DNA of 64,000 nt from Bradyrhizobium hereditatis (GCF_020329435.1 NZ_JAGKJK010000001.1:806001-870000); one strand, 5' to 3'. Shown: positions 1-8,074, counted from the stretch's first letter. Translations and numbers: made by a program. Notes: a model not told the origin generated them from the letters alone.

Positions 1-273
1 GATGAATTTGACGAGACGGCCGAGCGGCTCGATGAACTGGTCGTCCCAGATGCCGAGATCGCCGACCGTGCCGCAGCCGCGCCGCTCGACCTTGGTCGAT
101 TCCACCACCACAAGTCCGGCGCCGCCGGCGGCGAACTTGCCGGCGTTCATCAGATGCCAGTCAGTCGGAAAGCCCTTCACCGCCGAATATTGATGCATCG
201 GCGGCACCACGATGCGGTTCTTCAGCGTCACGCCGCGGATCGTCACCGGAGAAAACAGCAGCGTTTCCGTCAT
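1..273 (-). CDS. NADH:flavin oxidoreductase, Old Yellow Enzyme family (N-terminal part, runs off the window)
   Basis: Reading the minus strand from the ATG at 273 gives 91 codons that remain open to the window edge. The protein starts MTETLLFSPVTIRG and continues with VTLKNRIVVPPMHQYSA, the usual beginning of the FMN-binding TIM barrel of the OYE/YqjM family. The Asn-Arg-Ile-Val-x-x-Pro-Met stretch is the flavin-contact strand of that family. Members reduce activated C=C bonds with NAD(P)H in the cytoplasm. The physiological substrate cannot be told from this fragment. It sits 70 bases downstream of the small secreted-protein gene on the same strand. The catalytic half lies outside the window. 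Confidence 0.85.
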   Translation of the reverse strand, partial: MTETLLFSPVTIRGVTLKNRIVVPPMHQYSAVKGFPTDWHLMNAGKFAAGGAGLVVVESTKVERRGCGTVGDLGIWDDQFIEPLGRLVKFI

Positions 274-343
274 CTGTGCCATCCCTGCATCGGACATCAT
301 TGCGCTGGCAGGTCGCCGGGAAGTGTCTCCTTGCTTATCGCTT

Positions 344-658
344 TTATTGCTTTGCAGCGCCTTCGGCGGATTTGGCCTTTGGCTTGGCCGGCGTCGCCGT
401 GGTCTTGGCCGCGGCTTTCGGCGCTGTGCTGTCGCCGCGCATCGTGCCCCAAGGATCGGAACTCTTCTGCTGCTCGGGGATGTTGCCGAGCGATCTCCGG
501 TAGGCCCGCTCGGCGTCCCTCTCGGCCGCGATTTCGGCTGGCGTCTTGGGTTTGTCCTCCTCGCCGTATCTTGCGGGGCCTTTTTGCTGGGCCAAAGCCG
601 GTCCGGCCAGCAACGCTATTCCAGCCACAGCGCCCAACATTCTGCCTGGGATTTTCAT
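344..658 (-). CDS. small exported Ala/Lys-rich hypothetical protein
   Basis: 104 codons. I start at the ATG at 658 because it is preceded by GGGAGTGG and begins a clear Sec signal peptide (MKIPGRMLGAVAGIALLAGPALAQQ, probable cut after ALA around residue 23). A longer upstream reading exists but has no signal sequence or Shine-Dalgarno. The mature part is hydrophilic with a short acidic/basic helix near residues 36-60 (KTPAEIAAERDAERAYRRSL). The tail is rich in Ala, Lys, Pro and Thr. I recognise no domain. It looks like one of the many small periplasmic proteins of Bradyrhizobium without assigned function. Confidence 0.7.
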   Translation of the reverse strand: MKIPGRMLGAVAGIALLAGPALAQQKGPARYGEEDKPKTPAEIAAERDAERAYRRSLGNIPEQQKSSDPWGTMRGDSTAPKAAAKTTATPAKPKAKSAEGAAKQ

Positions 659-779
659 GCCACCACTCCCTATTTTGACCCAACGCTTAGCACAGCTCGC
701 GCACCGGCTTAAATGCCGGATCGAGCGGAAATCAGCCCTAACCGTTGCCCATGCCCGACCAGTTTTGTAAACGACTGCC

Positions 780-1406
780 ATGAATTCGCCGCCAGCGCCC
801 CACTCCGCCGACGTCTTGCTGTTCGACCTAGGCCGCGTCGTGCTCGACATCAGCTTCGATCGCGTGATGGCGTGCTGGGCAGGGCATGCGGGGTGCCTGC
901 CTGCCGACCTCGCCACTCGTTTTGTCGTTGACGACAGTTTCAAGCATCACGAGATCGGCCGGATCGATGATGCCGCGTTCTTTGCAAGCCTGCGTCAGTC
1001 TCTCGGCATCGCGATTACGGATGCCCAGTTCCTGGAAGGCTGGAACGCGATCTTTACCGGCGAGATGCCCGGCATTGCGCCGCTATTGTCAAGCGCAGCC
1101 AAGCGCATGCCGCTCTATGCCTTTTCCAACACCAACCCGGCCCATGTCGCGCATTTCTCGCAAGCCTATGCCGACGTGCTCGCGCATTTCCGCGAGATAT
1201 TCCTGTCCTCGACGATCGGTTTGCGCAAACCTGACGCCGAAGCCTATGATCATGTGATAAAAGCGATCGGCGTGCCGGCGTCGCGGATTCTGTTCTTCGA
1301 CGATTCAGCCGCCAACATCGAAGGCGCGCGGGCGCGCGGCCTTTCTGCCATCCACGTGACATCGACGGATGACGTGGCAAGGGCACTGACCGCACTTGGA
1401 ATTTAA
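780..1406 (+). CDS. HAD-superfamily hydrolase, YihX-like sugar-phosphatase type
   Basis: 208 codons. HAD motif I is LLFDLGRVVLD near residues 13-23. The usual second Asp of DxD is replaced by Gly, giving DLG, as in E. coli YihX (glucose-1-phosphate phosphatase). Motif II Ser/Asn is in YAFSNTNP, the motif III Lys is in GLRKPDAEAYD, and motif IV is FFDDSAANIEGARARG. The alpha-helical cap lies between motifs I and II. It should be a cytoplasmic phosphatase acting on a small phosphorylated metabolite; the substrate is inferred only from the family. The ATG at 780 has a weak ribosome site. Its stop codon overlaps the Shine-Dalgarno of moeA, so the two genes are probably translated from one mRNA. 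Confidence 0.82.
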   Translation: MNSPPAPHSADVLLFDLGRVVLDISFDRVMACWAGHAGCLPADLATRFVVDDSFKHHEIGRIDDAAFFASLRQSLGIAITDAQFLEGWNAIFTGEMPGIAPLLSSAAKRMPLYAFSNTNPAHVAHFSQAYADVLAHFREIFLSSTIGLRKPDAEAYDHVIKAIGVPASRILFFDDSAANIEGARARGLSAIHVTSTDDVARALTALGI

Positions 1407-1419
1407 GGGAGGTCTGCCC

Positions 1420-2631
1420 GTGGCCCTGATGCCGGTTGCCGATGCGTTGTCCGCGATCCTCGGCGGCGCCGATCCCCTCCCTGAGGAAATGGTTGCGCTC
1501 GATGCCGCCTATCACCGCGTGCTCGCGCGCGACCTCGCGTCGCGGCGGACACAGCCGCCGCAGGCGATGTCGGCAATGGACGGCTATGCCGTGCGTGCTG
1601 CGGACGCCGCCGATCTGTCCGCACGGCTGAAAGTCATCGGCGAGGTCGCTGCCGGCCGTCCGTTCGAGCGAAAAGTCGGCCAAGGCGAAGCGGTGCGGAT
1701 TTTCACCGGCGGCGTCATCCCTGACGGCGCCGACGCCGTGATCATCCAGGAAGACACTGCGATCGACGGTGACCATATCACCATCACTGAGGCTGCCGTC
1801 CCGGGGCGGCATATCCGTCCCGCCGGCGTCGATTTCCGCGAGGGCGACGTGCTGCTGCGGCGCGGGCGGCGCCTCACCGACCGCGACCTGTCGCTCGCGG
1901 CCGGAATGAACTATCCGGAGCTTGCGGTGCGCCGCCGCCCGAAGGTCGCAATGCTCGCAACGGGCGACGAATTGGTGATGCCCGGCGCAACACCCGGGCC
2001 GGGCCAGATCGTCTATTCCAACGGTTACGGATTGCGCGCGCTGGCACAGGCCGAGGGCGCGGAGGTGATCGATCTCGGGCTAGCCGCCGACACGGTCGCC
2101 GCCACCGGCGAAGGCATCCGGCAGGCGCGCGATGCCGACGCAGATGTGCTGATCACGATGGGCGGAGCCTCGGTCGGCGACCATGACCTCGTCAAGCAGT
2201 CGCTGGAGGTCGAGGGCGTTACAATGGCGTTCTGGCGGATCGCGATGCGGCCGGGCAAGCCGATGATGCATGGCAGGCTGGGCGCGATGCGGGTGATCGG
2301 CCTACCCGGCAATCCCGTGTCCTCCTATGTCTGCGGCTTCCTGTTCCTGGTGCCGCTGATTCGCGCTTTATCGGGCTGCGACCGCATCCATCACATCAGA
2401 GAGAGCGCGCTTCTGGGCCGCGACCTTGCCGCCAACGACCAGCGCGAAGATTATCTGCGCGCCCGCCTCGAAGAGAGCGAAGACGGCACGCTCACCGCCG
2501 TGCCAGTCAACCATCAGGATTCATCGCTACTCGGGAATCTCGCTGCGGCACGGGCACTTGTGATACGTCCGCCGTTCGCGCCGGCCGCGGTGAAGGGCTC
2601 GCGTTGCGAGTTCCTCCGCCTGCCGGAATGA
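1420..2631 (+). CDS. moeA: molybdopterin molybdenumtransferase MoeA
   Basis: 403 codons from a GTG at 1420. That start is chosen because AAGGGAGG (1405-1412) lies seven bases before it; an upstream TTG in frame at 1396 lies inside the HAD gene and has no such site. MoeA inserts molybdenum into adenylylated molybdopterin to complete the molybdenum cofactor. Family signatures are MSAMDGYAV (about 51-58), TGGVIPDGAD (96-105), ATGDELV (about 180-186), MGGASVGDHD (about 247-256) and GLPGNPVSS (294-302), in the order of the MoeA N-terminal, MoCF_biosynth and C-terminal domains. The length is normal for the family. No MoaC gene lies directly upstream here; the HAD gene does. Confidence 0.97.
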   Translation: MALMPVADALSAILGGADPLPEEMVALDAAYHRVLARDLASRRTQPPQAMSAMDGYAVRAADAADLSARLKVIGEVAAGRPFERKVGQGEAVRIFTGGVIPDGADAVIIQEDTAIDGDHITITEAAVPGRHIRPAGVDFREGDVLLRRGRRLTDRDLSLAAGMNYPELAVRRRPKVAMLATGDELVMPGATPGPGQIVYSNGYGLRALAQAEGAEVIDLGLAADTVAATGEGIRQARDADADVLITMGGASVGDHDLVKQSLEVEGVTMAFWRIAMRPGKPMMHGRLGAMRVIGLPGNPVSSYVCGFLFLVPLIRALSGCDRIHHIRESALLGRDLAANDQREDYLRARLEESEDGTLTAVPVNHQDSSLLGNLAAARALVIRPPFAPAAVKGSRCEFLRLPE

Positions 2632-2691
2632 CGTTCGAACGGGGTTTCCGGGCGGGGCCGCAATACGTTCACTTGAAATTAAGTGGTTGCA

Positions 2692-2706
2692 GAACACATA
2701 TCGAAC
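2692..2706 (+). promoter_or_regulatory. LexA/SOS box, alphaproteobacterial type
   Basis: GAAC-ACATATC-GAAC reads as GTTC-N7-GTTC on the other strand, the exact alphaproteobacterial SOS operator. It lies 126 bases before the lexA start and fits autoregulation. A second, imperfect copy (GTTC-N7-GTTT) lies at 2718-2732. Confidence 0.9.
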
Positions 2707-2752
2707 ATATAGTGTCCGTTCATGATTTGTTTCGACTGCTAGTGTCTGTGGT

Positions 2753-2772
2753 CGGGAGTTTGGGGACTCCCG
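2753..2772 (+). other. perfect 7-bp stem-loop in the lexA leader
   Basis: CGGGAGT, a 6-base loop, then ACTCCCG. No T-run follows, so it is not an obvious terminator. It lies between the SOS box and the start codon and so should be in the 5' untranslated region of lexA if transcription starts near the box. The same two stem arms recur before mtnK at 63037-63058. Confidence 0.5.
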
Positions 2773-2832
2773 CGATCTGGACCCCAGAAATTCGAAACCG
2801 AAGGACGACGCCAAACCGGGGGATTGCTCGCG

Positions 2833-3534
2833 ATGCTTACGCGCAAACAGTACGAACTACTGCGTTTCATCAATGAACGGCTGAAAGAGGCCGGTGTGCC
2901 GCCCTCCTTCGACGAGATGAAGGATGCGCTCGACCTGCGCTCGAAATCCGGAATCCACCGCCTGATTACGGCGCTGGAGGAGCGCGGCTTCATCCGCCGC
3001 CTGCCCAACCGCGCCCGCGCCATTGAAGTCATCAAGCTGCCGGAGCTGGCCGCCGCCGGCAACAGCCGCCGCGGCTTCACGCCGAGCGTCATCGAAGGCA
3101 CGCTCGGCAAGCGTGCTTCCAGCCCACCAGTGGTCGAGGACGACGGCAATCGCCCGGTCGCCGTGCCCGTGATGGGCCGGATCGCCGCCGGTACGCCGAT
3201 CGAGGCGCTGCAGACCCGCAGTCACACCATCAGCGTACCGCCTGACATGCTCGGCTCCGGCGAGCACTACGCGCTCGAAGTGCGCGGCGATTCCATGGTG
3301 GATGCCGGCATTCTCGATGGCGACGTGGCGCTGATCCAGCGCAACGAGACCGCCGACACCGGCGATATCGTGGTGGCGCTGATCGACGAGGAGGAGGCCA
3401 CCCTGAAGCGCTTCCGCCGCCGCGGCGCCTCAATTGCGCTCGAGCCCGCCAACGCCGCCTACGAAGTACGCATCCTGCCGCCCAACCGAGTCCGGATTCA
3501 GGGCAAGCTGATCGGGCTGTACCGGAAATATTGA
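2833..3534 (+). CDS. lexA: LexA repressor, SOS response
   Basis: 233 codons from the ATG at 2833, nine bases after GGGGGA; a TTG three codons upstream is less likely. Residues 1-70 form the winged helix DNA-binding domain ([37 protein letters not shown]). The C-terminal S24 peptidase domain has the self-cleavage Ala-Gly at about 119-120 (GRIAAGTP), the nucleophile Ser at 154 (GDSMVDAG) and the general base Lys at 192 (ATLKRF). RecA filaments stimulate autocleavage and induce DNA repair genes. A strong intrinsic terminator closes the gene, so it is monocistronic. Confidence 0.98.
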   Translation: MLTRKQYELLRFINERLKEAGVPPSFDEMKDALDLRSKSGIHRLITALEERGFIRRLPNRARAIEVIKLPELAAAGNSRRGFTPSVIEGTLGKRASSPPVVEDDGNRPVAVPVMGRIAAGTPIEALQTRSHTISVPPDMLGSGEHYALEVRGDSMVDAGILDGDVALIQRNETADTGDIVVALIDEEEATLKRFRRRGASIALEPANAAYEVRILPPNRVRIQGKLIGLYRKY

Positions 3535-3567
3535 TCTGTCGGTTTGCATACGCGATAGCGACGCGCC

Positions 3568-3594
3568 AACCCCGGCCGTCGGCCGGGGTTTTTT
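3568..3594 (+). terminator. intrinsic terminator of lexA
   Basis: AACCCCGGCC, loop GTC, GGCCGGGGTT, followed by a run of T to 3594. This is a perfect ten-base-pair GC-rich stem with a U tract, 34 bases after the lexA stop. Confidence 0.95.
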
Positions 3595-3763
3595 GCTGCG
3601 TGCTGGGAACAAAGCTGCGTTAGCGCGCTTGTGATCTAGTCGCAGTGCGCCAGTCGCAGAATTGCCCAGAAGCAAGAAAAGGCTCTGCGCCATGTCCACT
3701 GTGATAGAGGCCTGTGCCTCATTCCAGACACGGGTCAGCTATCTCAAACGAGGGAGCCATCCG

Positions 3764-4186
3764 ATGTGTGACTATAGCCTGCACGCTGTGGCGACGCGCC
3801 CTGCCCGGGTCGGCGAGACGCTGATCACCACGACATTCCGCGGTACATCAACCCGCGGCTTTGCGTCAGAGCGCGAGCCTGCAGTGGCGGTCTGCATGCT
3901 TCCCGGCACCGAACTGGCGTTCGCCGAGGACGTCAGATACGACAACCGCTGGATCTGGACGCGAACCACCGACTGGCGGGTCGGCAAATTCAATCAGATC
4001 GAACCCGAAGTCGCCGACCGTCATCATGACGCGATCGAATTCCCCGATGGAAGCCATGTGCTGGTGACGCAACTCTGCGAAGGCCAGCGGGCGACCGTAC
4101 TGCAATTGCCCGTGGTTCAGACCGGTGGCGAGCGCGCACCGAAGGCAGCGGAAGCGCCCCCGGCCGCCTCCATCGTGACCGGCTAG
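3764..4186 (+). CDS. conserved hypothetical protein beginning MCDYSLHAVATRPARVG
   Basis: 140 codons. The ATG at 3764 is preceded by GAGGGAG and starts the recognisable MCDYSLHAVATRPA block. The 34 codons upstream in the same frame do not look like protein. I recall similar short proteins beginning MCDYSLH in other alphaproteobacteria and in cyanobacteria, without known function. The central part (residues 25-105) is compact, with Trp/Asp-rich segments (NRWIWTRTTDWRVGKFNQ) and an acidic stretch HHDAIEFPDG. The tail is Pro/Ala-rich and probably disordered. No signal peptide or membrane segment is visible, so it is likely cytoplasmic. Confidence 0.8.
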   Translation: MCDYSLHAVATRPARVGETLITTTFRGTSTRGFASEREPAVAVCMLPGTELAFAEDVRYDNRWIWTRTTDWRVGKFNQIEPEVADRHHDAIEFPDGSHVLVTQLCEGQRATVLQLPVVQTGGERAPKAAEAPPAASIVTG

Positions 4187-4198
4187 ACGCCACACGCA

Positions 4199-4230
4199 CA
4201 TGATCCGCCGGTTCAAACCGGCGGATCATG
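4199..4230. other. 15-bp near-perfect stem-loop
   Basis: The arms CATGATCCGCCGGTT and AACCGGCGGATCATG enclose only CA. It starts 12 bases after the stop of the 140-codon gene and may end its transcript. There is no convincing U tract, so rho-independent termination is only possible. Confidence 0.6.
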
Positions 4231-4269
4231 GTGGTATAGTCTCTAAAAATCGGCGCCGAGGGGCAGTCG

Positions 4270-4497
4270 GTGGTCAATAAGATTACGTGGCAACGAGCTG
4301 GACGCGTCACCGAACCGGGACGGTACATGTTCCGCTATGGCTGGCTCACCGTTACTGCGGAAGATCTCGCGATCTGGCAGCAATTCCCCGACGCATCGTT
4401 CACCCTGGTCAATTTGCCGTCGGACCCTGACGCGCCTGAGGAATTTCATCTTGGCGCGTTCGAAATACCGATCAGTCGCCCGCGCGACGAGCACTGA
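4270..4497 (+). CDS. small conserved hypothetical protein
   Basis: 75 codons from a GTG at 4270. The sequence VNKITWQRAGRVTEPGRYMFRYGWLTVTAEDLAIW is compact, with aromatic beta-strand-like segments, and the second half includes the acidic loop SDPDAPEEFHLGAFE. I recall short proteins with the same opening in other Bradyrhizobium genomes, without a function. There is no signal peptide. It ends seven bases before the convergent comEC stop, which supports a real gene end. Confidence 0.65.
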   Translation: MVNKITWQRAGRVTEPGRYMFRYGWLTVTAEDLAIWQQFPDASFTLVNLPSDPDAPEEFHLGAFEIPISRPRDEH

Positions 4498-4504
4498 ACT
4501 TCGC

Positions 4505-6796
4505 CTACTCCTCCGCCTGCAGGTCCGCTTCCGCTGGCGTCGCATCGACAGCGCGCGCCGGCACGCGCGGCGTCAGCACCGCGGCGTCTGCCTCGCCCGC
4601 TTCGGCCGCGGCCGGCGACCACGGGCGGTGGACGCCGCGCGGTTTGACCGCTTCGACCACAAAGCCCTCGCGGCTTCGCCGCAACGCCATCGCGCCCTGG
4701 CGCCGCAGCCGCTCGGCATCGATGACGGAGGCGCCGCAGGCGGCGGGCGCCTGCCGCAGCGTCACGATCAGCGCGGCGCGCTCGCAATCGTCCGACAGCG
4801 CTTCAGGCCTGAACGCCTGCGCGACCAGCGCCCCGCTGGCGGATGGCACCACGCAGCCGGAATCGTCGCAAGAGACACCCGAGGTGAGCGAGGCATCGGC
4901 CGCGGTGCGCGCATCCGCATCTGCCGCCAGCCATTCCTTCAGGAGAAAGACATCCTTCGAACCCTTGACCGCGTGCATCAGATGCAGGCGGCCGTCCTGG
5001 CCGCGCACACCGACATTGCGCCCATCCGCAGAAATCAGGATGTCCGGCTGCGGCACCCTCGCCGCCCACAGCGCCGCTGACAGCACCAGCACCGCGCCCG
5101 ACCAACGCAACGGCGTGCGCAACAGCCCGAGCAGGATGATGCCAAGGCTCGCCGCGACAACCGGGCCGATGCCGAACGCCGGCACCCGGCCGACCGCGCC
5201 GGGTAGTGCCGCGACCCATTGCGTCACCGCGATCATCCAGTCGATGCCGACGCCCATGATGGCCCAGAACAGGCGATCAAAACCAAACGGCATCGCGACG
5301 AGGCCGAGCAGGCCCGCTGGCATCACGATCGCTGAGACCACCGGCATCGCAGCGAGATTGGCGAGCACGCCATAGGGCGTGACGCGGTGGAAATGAAAGG
5401 CTGCGTAGGGCATGGTCGCAAGCCCAGCCACCAGGGAGGCCAGCAGCAGCATGGTGAACTCGCGGCCGCCCCACAGCGCCACCCGCGCAGTCGGGGTATG
5501 ATCGGCTGTCGCGAACAGGCGGGGCATGCCGACCTGCACCAGCGCCACCAGGCCCAGCGTTGCGGCAAACGACATCTGAAAACTCGGATGCACGAGCGCT
5601 TCCGGCGCAACCGTCAGCACGATCAAAGCTGCGACCGCGAGCGTGCGAAAGGTGATGGCGCGACGGTCGACCATGACGGCGATCAGCACCACGGCCGTCA
5701 TGAAGAACGACCGCTGCGTTGCCACCTCGGCGCCCGACAGCAACAGATAGAACGCGGCGGCTGCGAGCGCTGCCGCTGCTGCCCATTTCTTGATGGCGTA
5801 GCCGACGGTCAGCACCGGAAACAGCGCCAGCAGCGCCCGCACCGCGAAAAACACCACGCCGGCCACGACGGCCATGTGATAGCCGGAGATCGACAGCACA
5901 TGGCCGAGGCCGGAGATGAACATCGCATCGTTCACCGGCGGCGAGATCGCGTCGCGCCGCCCGGTCAAGAGAGCGGTCGCAATCGCGCGCCTGTCGCCCT
6001 CCAGCGTGGTCCTGATCCGCGCGTCGATGGTGTCGCGCAGGCCCTGCATGAAGGCCGAATAGCGCAGGCGCAGTCCGCCGCCCTCCGGCGGCTCCGCGAT
6101 CCTGATCGCGCCCATGACGAAGCCGGAGGCGCCGATGCCGGCGAAAAACATGTCGCGACTGAAATCATAGCTGCCGGGCCGGACCGGCCCGAGCGGCGGT
6201 AGCAGCCGCGCCTTCAGCTCGACAAAGCTGCCGACCGGAGGCGCCGTGCCCTTCTTCACCGAAAGCCGCACGCGCTCCAGCTTCGTCGTCCCGCGTGCGC
6301 TTTCCATGGTGACGACGCGAAGGACAAAACGGTCGGTACGCTCGCGGATGTCGCGCGTCTCGACAAAGCCGGTAAGCGACACCGAGAATATCGGCCGCGC
6401 CAGCACGCCATGCGCGACCCGCGCGGTCTTCCATGTCGCCACTGCAAAACCTGCGGCAACGGCCGCAATCATGACCGCAACGGGAAAGAATTTTTGCCGC
6501 CGCAAGAGGACTGCCACCGCGCACAGCACGATGGCGACAACGGCCGCCACCGATAGCACCGGCTCGTGATCCGCGGCGAAGTAGAGCGCAATACCTGTCC
6601 CGAACGCCACCGGCACCCATGGCAGCAGACGGCCGGCGCCGGCTTCGGCGCGCGCCCACGCGCGCAAGGTTTCGATCAGCGGCGGCCAGAACGCGGGGCG
6701 CGATGGCGCAAGGCCGCCGACAGGCACCGCAGCGCGCGGCGGCCAGGTTCCGGCATATCCGCGCTTCCTGCCCGATGTGTCGCCCTGCTCCGCCAC
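4505..6796 (-). CDS. comEC: ComEC/Rec2-family DNA-uptake channel protein
   Basis: 763 codons from a GTG at 6796. The protein opens with about 45 hydrophilic residues, then transmembrane segments (roughly 60-122). A DUF4131 OB-like domain covers about 130-235 and the Competence domain about 260-530, with several more membrane helices and the family motif GLGHVLSISGYHM near 297-308. ComEC forms the inner-membrane channel that takes up single-stranded DNA in transformable bacteria. The C-terminal 150 residues are soluble and lack the metallo-beta-lactamase HxHxDH signature found in longer ComEC proteins. Whether this strain is transformable is unknown. It is monocistronic and convergent with the small gene at 4270. 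Confidence 0.93.
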   Translation of the reverse strand: MAEQGDTSGRKRGYAGTWPPRAAVPVGGLAPSRPAFWPPLIETLRAWARAEAGAGRLLPWVPVAFGTGIALYFAADHEPVLSVAAVVAIVLCAVAVLLRRQKFFPVAVMIAAVAAGFAVATWKTARVAHGVLARPIFSVSLTGFVETRDIRERTDRFVLRVVTMESARGTTKLERVRLSVKKGTAPPVGSFVELKARLLPPLGPVRPGSYDFSRDMFFAGIGASGFVMGAIRIAEPPEGGGLRLRYSAFMQGLRDTIDARIRTTLEGDRRAIATALLTGRRDAISPPVNDAMFISGLGHVLSISGYHMAVVAGVVFFAVRALLALFPVLTVGYAIKKWAAAAALAAAAFYLLLSGAEVATQRSFFMTAVVLIAVMVDRRAITFRTLAVAALIVLTVAPEALVHPSFQMSFAATLGLVALVQVGMPRLFATADHTPTARVALWGGREFTMLLLASLVAGLATMPYAAFHFHRVTPYGVLANLAAMPVVSAIVMPAGLLGLVAMPFGFDRLFWAIMGVGIDWMIAVTQWVAALPGAVGRVPAFGIGPVVAASLGIILLGLLRTPLRWSGAVLVLSAALWAARVPQPDILISADGRNVGVRGQDGRLHLMHAVKGSKDVFLLKEWLAADADARTAADASLTSGVSCDDSGCVVPSASGALVAQAFRPEALSDDCERAALIVTLRQAPAACGASVIDAERLRRQGAMALRRSREGFVVEAVKPRGVHRPWSPAAAEAGEADAAVLTPRVPARAVDATPAEADLQAEE

Positions 6797-6838
6797 CGAG
6801 CCTACACCTTACAATCTCGTGGAGTGCACAAAACTACC

Positions 6839-6899
6839 GGACGGTGTATTGTCACGGCTAGCGGAACGGATGCAGAAACCTGAAGAAATGCACGTCGGC
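6839..6899 (+). repeat. diverged 60-bp repeat, copy A
   Basis: Shares with 7186-7246 the blocks GGACGGT, TATTG, TAGC, GGA-CG, ATGC-GAAACC, GAAGAAA-GC and TCGG in the same order and spacing. It lies just upstream of comEC on the other strand, before the 46-codon candidate ORF. Confidence 0.6.
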
Positions 6900-7030
6900 G
6901 GTACGGGTGGCTAGCGGCTCCAAAGATCAATGATCCGCGTGGAAAACTGCCGTTAAGTCAGTCCAACTGCATTTTCCGACTCGGCGGAGCGTGCTCTCCT
7001 GAAGGTTAGAGGCTGGTTGCGGAGTACGAT

Positions 7031-7171
7031 GTGAGCCAGTTTTCCTGCACGCTGCTGCTTGTGACGGCTCTGATGCTTACGGCATGCTTCGGAGTAGCGG
7101 CTTGGCGCCTCTCCGGTGATACATCGGAAGTCACCGGGAGCGTTCTGCCGGTGTTGATTGATCCGCGCTAA
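7031..7171 (+). CDS. candidate 46-residue lipoprotein-like small protein
   Basis: GTG at 7031, six bases after GGAG (7021-7024), opens 46 codons to a TAA at 7169. The translation starts MSQFSCTLLLVTALMLTAC. That is a hydrophobic stretch ending in a lipobox-like LTAC (Cys19), followed by a short polar tail ending TGSVLPVLIDPR. If real it would be lipidated or membrane-bound. It is flanked by the two copies of the 60-bp repeat. Evidence is limited to start signals and the plausible signal sequence; it may be spurious. Confidence 0.4.
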   Translation: MSQFSCTLLLVTALMLTACFGVAAWRLSGDTSEVTGSVLPVLIDPR

Positions 7172-7185
7172 AATTCCCCGCCATT

Positions 7186-7246
7186 GGACGGTAATATTGA
7201 ACCTGATAGCCGGACGAATGCGGAAACCGGAAGAAACGCGCATCGG
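7186..7246 (+). repeat. diverged 60-bp repeat, copy B
   Basis: Partner of 6839-6899, 347 bases further on, ending 50 bases before the start of the small secreted-protein gene at 7297. Its position suggests a duplicated promoter or leader segment. Confidence 0.6.
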
Positions 7247-7296
7247 CCGGGGTTACGGTTGCACGCTGTGAATCGAACATCAGGACACGAAGTGAC

Positions 7297-7554
7297 ATGA
7301 CGCGTGCAGCCTGGATTTTAGCCGTGGTCGTCCTGACCTCCTCTCCGGCCAAGGCCGCCACGCCAGAGCAATGCCGCTTCATCGAGGCGCGCGCCGAGCG
7401 CGAGGCGTGCTATCAGCGCCAGGAGGCGGCGCGGCTCGCCCGGCAAAAGGCGAACGAGGTCCGGCAGGCCGAGCAGCAAAAATCCTATGAACCCATGGCG
7501 GCGGACGACGCCCAGCTCGCGAAGGCCATGCGGGGTATTTGCCGGGGCTGCTAG
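7297..7554 (+). CDS. small secreted hypothetical protein with charged helix
   Basis: 85 codons. Residues 1-20 are a Sec signal peptide (MTRAAWILAVVVLTSSPAKA, cut before ATPEQC). The mature 65 residues form an Arg/Glu/Ala/Gln-rich helix (EREACYQRQEAARLARQKAN) and contain four cysteines at the ends of the chain (ATPEQC, REAC, ICRGC), which may form disulphides in the periplasm. No known domain. The start has GAAG six bases upstream. Paired hairpins downstream end the unit against the convergent SPW gene. Confidence 0.68.
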   Translation: MTRAAWILAVVVLTSSPAKAATPEQCRFIEARAEREACYQRQEAARLARQKANEVRQAEQQKSYEPMAADDAQLAKAMRGICRGC

Positions 7555-7620
7555 CAAGCCAGTCGAGCCCGTTGCAGTCTACTGCGCGATCAGCGACGCG
7601 GAGCGATGTGGCAGCATTGT

Positions 7621-7686
7621 GCGAGAGGCCTTCACGCCCAAGACAACGCCTCTCGCGGCCGACCGCTAGCCAAATAGTGGTCGGCC
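7621..7686. terminator. two adjacent stem-loops between convergent genes
   Basis: GCGAGAGGC (7621-7629) pairs perfectly with GCCTCTCGC (7648-7656), and directly after it GGCCGACC (7657-7664) pairs with GGTCGGCC (7679-7686). They lie between genes that point at each other, so a shared terminator region is likely. Neither has a clear T tract. Confidence 0.55.
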
Positions 7687-7711
7687 GACGAGGCGACTAA
7701 CTCCTCAATCC

Positions 7712-8074
7712 TCAGCCGGCACCGTGATGCCAGCGATCGTGCCACCAGGTGCTGAAGTCACGATCCGTCATCAGCTCCCAGGCAGCAAACAGGATCACCA
7801 ACAGGCCCGAGAACACGCTGCTCACCGTAGCTGCGCCCGGCTCGTAGCCGACCGTCCATGGTGCGACCACGAGCGCCAGTCCCAGAAGCATCTCACCCCA
7901 TTCCTCCAAATAGGAAGGAATGATGAATGCCTCGACGGCAAACAGGATGACGCCCAAACCGAGTGCGATGGTTAGCCCGACGGCTGCCCCGGCCATGCCG
8001 AGGACAAACGGCGAAATGACCAGCCACACACCCACCACCAGACTGGTAACGTCCTGCCAGTGTTGAATGCGCAT
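7712..8074 (-). CDS. SPW-repeat membrane protein
   Basis: 120 codons from the ATG at 8074, behind the strong ribosome site AGGGGAGGTGA. The longer frame upstream lacks membrane character. Two SPW-type repeats are visible: SLVVGVWLVISPFVLG (about 11-26) and LGLALVVAPWTVGYEPG (about 65-81). Each is followed by a second hydrophobic helix, giving four transmembrane segments, and a polar C-terminus rich in Trp and His (STWWHDRWHHGAG). SPW proteins are small inner-membrane proteins of unknown function. It is divergent from the 60-codon gene at 8330. Confidence 0.85.
   Translation of the reverse strand: MRIQHWQDVTSLVVGVWLVISPFVLGMAGAAVGLTIALGLGVILFAVEAFIIPSYLEEWGEMLLGLALVVAPWTVGYEPGAATVSSVFSGLLVILFAAWELMTDRDFSTWWHDRWHHGAG

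Noticed and set aside
1396..1419. TTG start eight codons upstream for moeA
   Set aside because: It lies inside the HAD gene without a ribosome site, whereas GTG 1420 has AAGGGAGG at the proper distance.
4199..4230. Hairpin containing GGTTCAAACC read as a tRNA T-loop
   Set aside because: It is one long continuous stem with a two-base loop, not a cloverleaf.
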